Assembly: GCF_031877795.1 (NCBI RefSeq) | Contig: NC_133931.1 | Location: 128,626,621 to 128,690,620, forward strand | Length of the DNA stretch: 64,000 bases | Direction of reading: 5' to 3' | From: Strix aluco | Taxonomy: Eukaryota; Chordata; Aves; Strigiformes; Strigidae | Shown here: positions 60,199-64,000 of the stretch, piece after piece | Layout of the letters: each line of letters opens with the position of its first letter | Position numbering within the stretch: the stretch's first letter is position 1 | Notes under the pieces: model-generated | What the model saw: the letters and a program-made list of their open reading frames with translations, nothing else | Databases searched by the model: none | What the model was told of the DNA's origin: nothing | Translations under genes and position numbers: made by a program

Positions 60199-63100
60199 GT
60201 AGGTTAAATATCTTTGTACCTTACATAGTCCAGGTATGCTTTACTATTTCTCATTAGTGCTAAAAGAAACCCGTAGATGATAGTGTTACAAGATGCATAT
60301 GTGTTAATACATACCTATTGCTCAACCATATTTTCATTTTCCAAATAACTACCAGATGAATTTGTTTGTTGAAGTCTCCGAATGGAATGCTTGGGGTTTT
60401 TTGGAATATAATAAAACTGCATGTTGTATGAAAAGTGGTCATTTAAAAATGTTCCATGTGGAGAAAATACTTTGTAGAACTTTACCCACGATAATTCTCA
60501 TAATTGTAGGCCTGTACTATAACAGACAGTGAAAAAACATCACTCTTGAGAGAACACCTTATATAAAGTACTGCTGCATTGGCTTCTTGCTGACTGTGTC
60601 AACCAAGATAGATGCTTCTTGTGAAATAAAAACAAAGCCAACACCACAAAACCAGCAGCTAGCTGTATTGGTAAAACTGATACTTAATTATTCAGTGTAG
60701 TCAGCTGGGGGTCCTGACCTATCTGTGATATGATATGTGTGTTAATTTGTAAAATATGCTGCTTGTGATTTGTGCTTGCTTTTATTTATGATAGGCTTTG
60801 AGAGGTTCAGGTCAGTGCAAGTTGTCCTGCAGTGCCAGTTTATGCAGGAAGAGGTGTGAAGACTTATCATACTGTAGTCAATGCTTGCCTTGTACTTCCC
60901 TCTGCCACCATAGCTGGAAGCAAGTGGTAGTATTTTCATGTGTTGATGTTACGCTTCTGGCATTTCTGTGTTTTCTTCTTCATTGCATGCTGTAATCTTA
61001 AATTCTTGGCTGATTACAGTGAGATAGCTGCTGTGTAATGCCAGATTCTAGAATAAATAAATGATGATGTAATGTCCTTGATTCTGGATCAAATCAGACT
61101 TCATCTCTTTCTAAACGGATTGCCCTGAGTTTTACACCCCTCTGCTCAAATTCAGTAACAGCGATATAGATGTTTTGTGCTTTTCTGATGTGTGTTACAG
61201 AGAGCTGTAACTCGGCTCGACCCCTCTCAGGTTTGAAGTGAAGGTCCTGGGGTTGGACTCTTCTTTTCAGGAACCCTTGTCAGATCACACAGCAGTCCCA
61301 ACTATGTATTTCTGTCATAACACTGGTAGAACTTGCTTCCTCCCTAAAAGTTACACACGTGTGGATACACGCTTGGTAGACTCTGAATCCTTGTTTTACA
61401 AATCTGGTCTGGTTTTGTCCAGTACTTTCTTTTGTAGTCTGCAGTGGTGTATCTGTGTAATGATCTACCCAGTAAGCACCTTGTATTAAATTTGATACAG
61501 AATTTGAAAGGATCTATTAAAAAATGCTGTCTTATGAAGATGGCAATTTTTCTGTCCCCTCCCATTCCCCAGGATTGTTTATCTACAGGTTGTATGTATT
61601 TTCTTTAAACCTGGCTTTCTGTTTGAACAGGGACAACTTGAGCAAATTTTTGTTTAAATTCAGGGACTTTGGGGAAAAAAAAAATCTTTTAAATATGTTG
61701 ATGTGAGCTACTGCAGAGGCAGTAAGAGAAGGCTAGTGAGAAGCGTACACAAAAGAATTTTCTTCCATCACCTGTAAATAGTGACATTAGCATCAATTGG
61801 TTCCATAGTTTCAGGTGACACTTCTTAGAAGAAAGAAAAGTGTGCTGCGATTTTTATGTTGTCCTTGTTATCTCTTCAAACTCAGTGCAATGGTTCTTGG
61901 CAATTATCTAGCCTAATATGTGAGTCGGAGAATGGGATGTACCACATATCACTTAATTCATTTCTTTTCAAACATCCTTCAAATCAGTAGATAAAACAGT
62001 CTATAGTAACAATAGTGTACCTGATTGTAATGACACATACTTCTAAGGGAGATGATGTCTGTAAGCAGAGGAGTGGGCACATCTGTTGGTCTCAGAAGGC
62101 TATCTGAAAAGTACTACTAAGACCATGTCATGATATAAAAGGAAAGCAATCTAGTCTTCTGGCTAGTAGATGTAGTATTGATATATCAGGGATGCAGTTA
62201 CAAAGAGAGTTAGACAGTAAATGGGAATATCAGGTGAGAAGGAGAGAGAGAAGGTAGTTGTCCAAGCACTGTTTTACTTCAACTTCGTAGACAGCCTGCT
62301 ATGAAAAATGGTATAGTCAACTGTTGAAACATAAATTGCATTTAACAACAGCATGTTCTCCCTGTACAGTTAGTGAAAAGATACTCTCTCCTTTCATGGT
62401 GCTGAAAAATGCTGTGTGTCTCTTGCCAACGTGTGCTTCCCCTTTCCTGGAGGGGGGTTGGCCTGTGGAGCGGTGCCTGAATAAGTAGCAGTGAACTTGC
62501 CGGGGAGGACTCTACGCTCCTCATACTGTGGTAGAGGAGGAGAACTCAGTGTTTTAGCCTTTGAAGTTGTGACCAGAGCACCAGTAGCAGAGGCTGGCCA
62601 GCAGGGACCTGAACTCTCCAAGGGCGGAGGGAAAGTGGGATGAAGAAAAAGACAACCTTTCTAAAGCTGCAAGGTTTGGGTTTGCAGCCGAGTTAGTTGT
62701 CAGATTATTCTGCACATTGTAGATGCTACAACAGGATCTTACTTGTTTGTCCTTCAGGAATCGAGGGTGGAGAAATGAGCTGTTTAGCGGATATTACTTT
62801 ACCTACTTTACACTTGCATGCAGTAGCTCAGAAATGTACAGCACTGCGGGAAGTCATCTTTCTTCAAAGTGAAAAGACTAAAAATTAACTTATCAGACCT
62901 GACAGGCAAGTGTATCACATAATTGTTTTCTGTGAGTTATGAAATTAATCCCTCTAGTAAATTAGGACCAGAAGAATCATGAATAGCAAATCCTGTGAAT
63001 AAGTTGCATGTCAGAAAATACTTTTAATTGTTCCGGAACTGTTTTGGGGATCTTTGTGGTGCATTTAGTTCTGCACATAAGGTAAGAGCACAACAATAGC

Positions 63101-64000
63101 AGGAAGGAGTAGTGTAGGATTTGTCACTTTTTGGTACCTGCTGTTGTGTTGCTCTGATTAAATTTTGAATGAAAAAAGTCTTCTCTGTAGATGCTGCTGG
63201 CCTTTATTTCAGTCCACGAGAACACGTGAATTAATCCATTTAAAACCATTGATAGCCTATTTACCTTCATAAGATCTTACGACATCTTCCAGAGACTCAG
63301 GTGAATAAATGAGGATACAGACCACTTTTGTATAGTCTTTCATTCAAAGCAACAAAGTAATAGTGTGCTGCTTTTTTTTTTTTTTTTTCTTTTTTTTTAA
63401 GCTTTAGCCTTTTGGTTTTTGTCATACCAATGTTTACTGGTCACATTGTGGGAATGGGAACACAGACTTGCATCAGTACCTCCTGAAATCAGCAGGAAGA
63501 TTTTCAGTGTTTTCAATGGTTTGTGGCTTGGTTTCTTCTATCATGAAATACCATGATTTGGGGGTGGGGTTCAGACTGTTCTTGCCTGCTTTCAAAGTTA
63601 GTTTATCTGGATGGGAGAGGGTAAGGCATCTTCTCCTTGTGTCCTGAAATGTTGTTACCTGCTCTCTGAAGAGGGCAAACTGTCAAAAAAAACCAAAACA
63701 AAACAAAACAAAAAACCAAACAACAAAAAAAAAAAACCAAAAAGAGTTGCTCTCCTCTTCAAAGCAACCTAAATTTCACTCTCTGAGTGTAGGTTCTGGC
63801 ATGGAAAGCATCTGTTTCATTCTTTTAGGCAAAGCACTGATTATCTACTCTGGATACCAAGATAGAAGATAAATACCTCTGGGGAGTAGTACTAGATGCA
63901 AAGAGTGGTCTATACAAATGTTTGGTACTTGAGTGAACACTTTATTTGTGCTCCAATAGTTCGTCAAAGTTTAGAGTAATAACTTCAACTATGCAAGACT
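60199..64000 (+). other. CDK14: CDK14 intron 2 (5' part)
   Basis: AT-rich intronic sequence running to the window edge. It contains an interrupted T run at 63,372-63,398 and an A-rich AAAAC-type simple repeat at about 63,684-63,735. No exon with a CDK14-like continuation (human ICVTKMSTRN) was found, so the next exon lies beyond the window. Confidence 0.8.
63684..63735. repeat. A-rich AAAAC simple repeat
   Basis: Repeated AAAAC and AAACC units on the + strand in CDK14 intron 2. No retroelement body precedes it. Confidence 0.8.

Noticed and set aside
63372-63735. Poly-T and A-rich runs as possible SINE or processed-pseudogene tails
   Set aside because: No retroelement or gene body adjoins them; birds have few SINEs and the runs look like plain microsatellites.
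1-64000. A novel multi-gene system, CRISPR array, tRNA or rRNA
   Set aside because: Nothing resembling regularly spaced repeats, structured RNA genes or clustered unknown genes was found; the window is two conventional host genes with ordinary avian repeats.

Overview
The window is vertebrate nuclear DNA, almost certainly from a bird. It carries CR1 LINE 3' ends ending in the CR1 octamer, three solo LTRs of a family common in neoavian genomes, two sharp CpG-island promoters, and AT-rich introns. Two host genes can be supported, both on the + strand. No operon-like or bacterial content and no CRISPR, tRNA or rRNA genes were seen.

Gene 1 (about 0.75-32.3 kb) is a complete seven-exon member of the PTTG1IP family. 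It has a signal peptide, an eight-cysteine PSI domain, one membrane helix, a cysteine-rich juxtamembrane stretch and a basic tail ending in NPYSRFENE. All six introns have GT-AG ends and compatible phases, giving 182 codons. Its position just upstream of CDK14 suggests PTTG1IP2 rather than the PTTG1IP paralogue; this rests on recalled human 7q21.13 gene order. Introns hold a CR1 3' end in each orientation, an old CR1 scrap and one solo LTR. A second solo LTR lies about 0.8 kb after the stop codon.

The 33-53 kb interval separates the two genes. It holds a decayed CR1/L3-type LINE (38.1-39.7 kb), a solo LTR with a perfect 5-bp target duplication (48.4-49.0 kb), a probable hAT-like MITE (52.6-52.8 kb) and a short 41-bp tandem duplication. 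It also holds a long pyrimidine-rich stretch (45.5-46.9 kb) and a cluster of short coding-like frames at 43.4-44.5 kb that I could not identify.

Gene 2 (from about 53.5 kb to beyond the right edge) is the 5' end of CDK14. It consists of a strong CpG island, a short upstream ORF, a first coding exon matching the CDK14 N terminus, about 6 kb of intron 1, coding exon 2, and the start of intron 2. The kinase domain lies outside the window. The start codon is three codons downstream of the mammalian one.

The two genes are co-oriented neighbours with separate promoters. Nothing in the sequence shows that they work together. I found no convincing previously undescribed system. The best leads are the tandem splice acceptor in PTTG1IP2, the shifted CDK14 start with its uORF, the LTR between candidate poly(A) sites, and the unexplained coding-like cluster at 43.4-44.5 kb.
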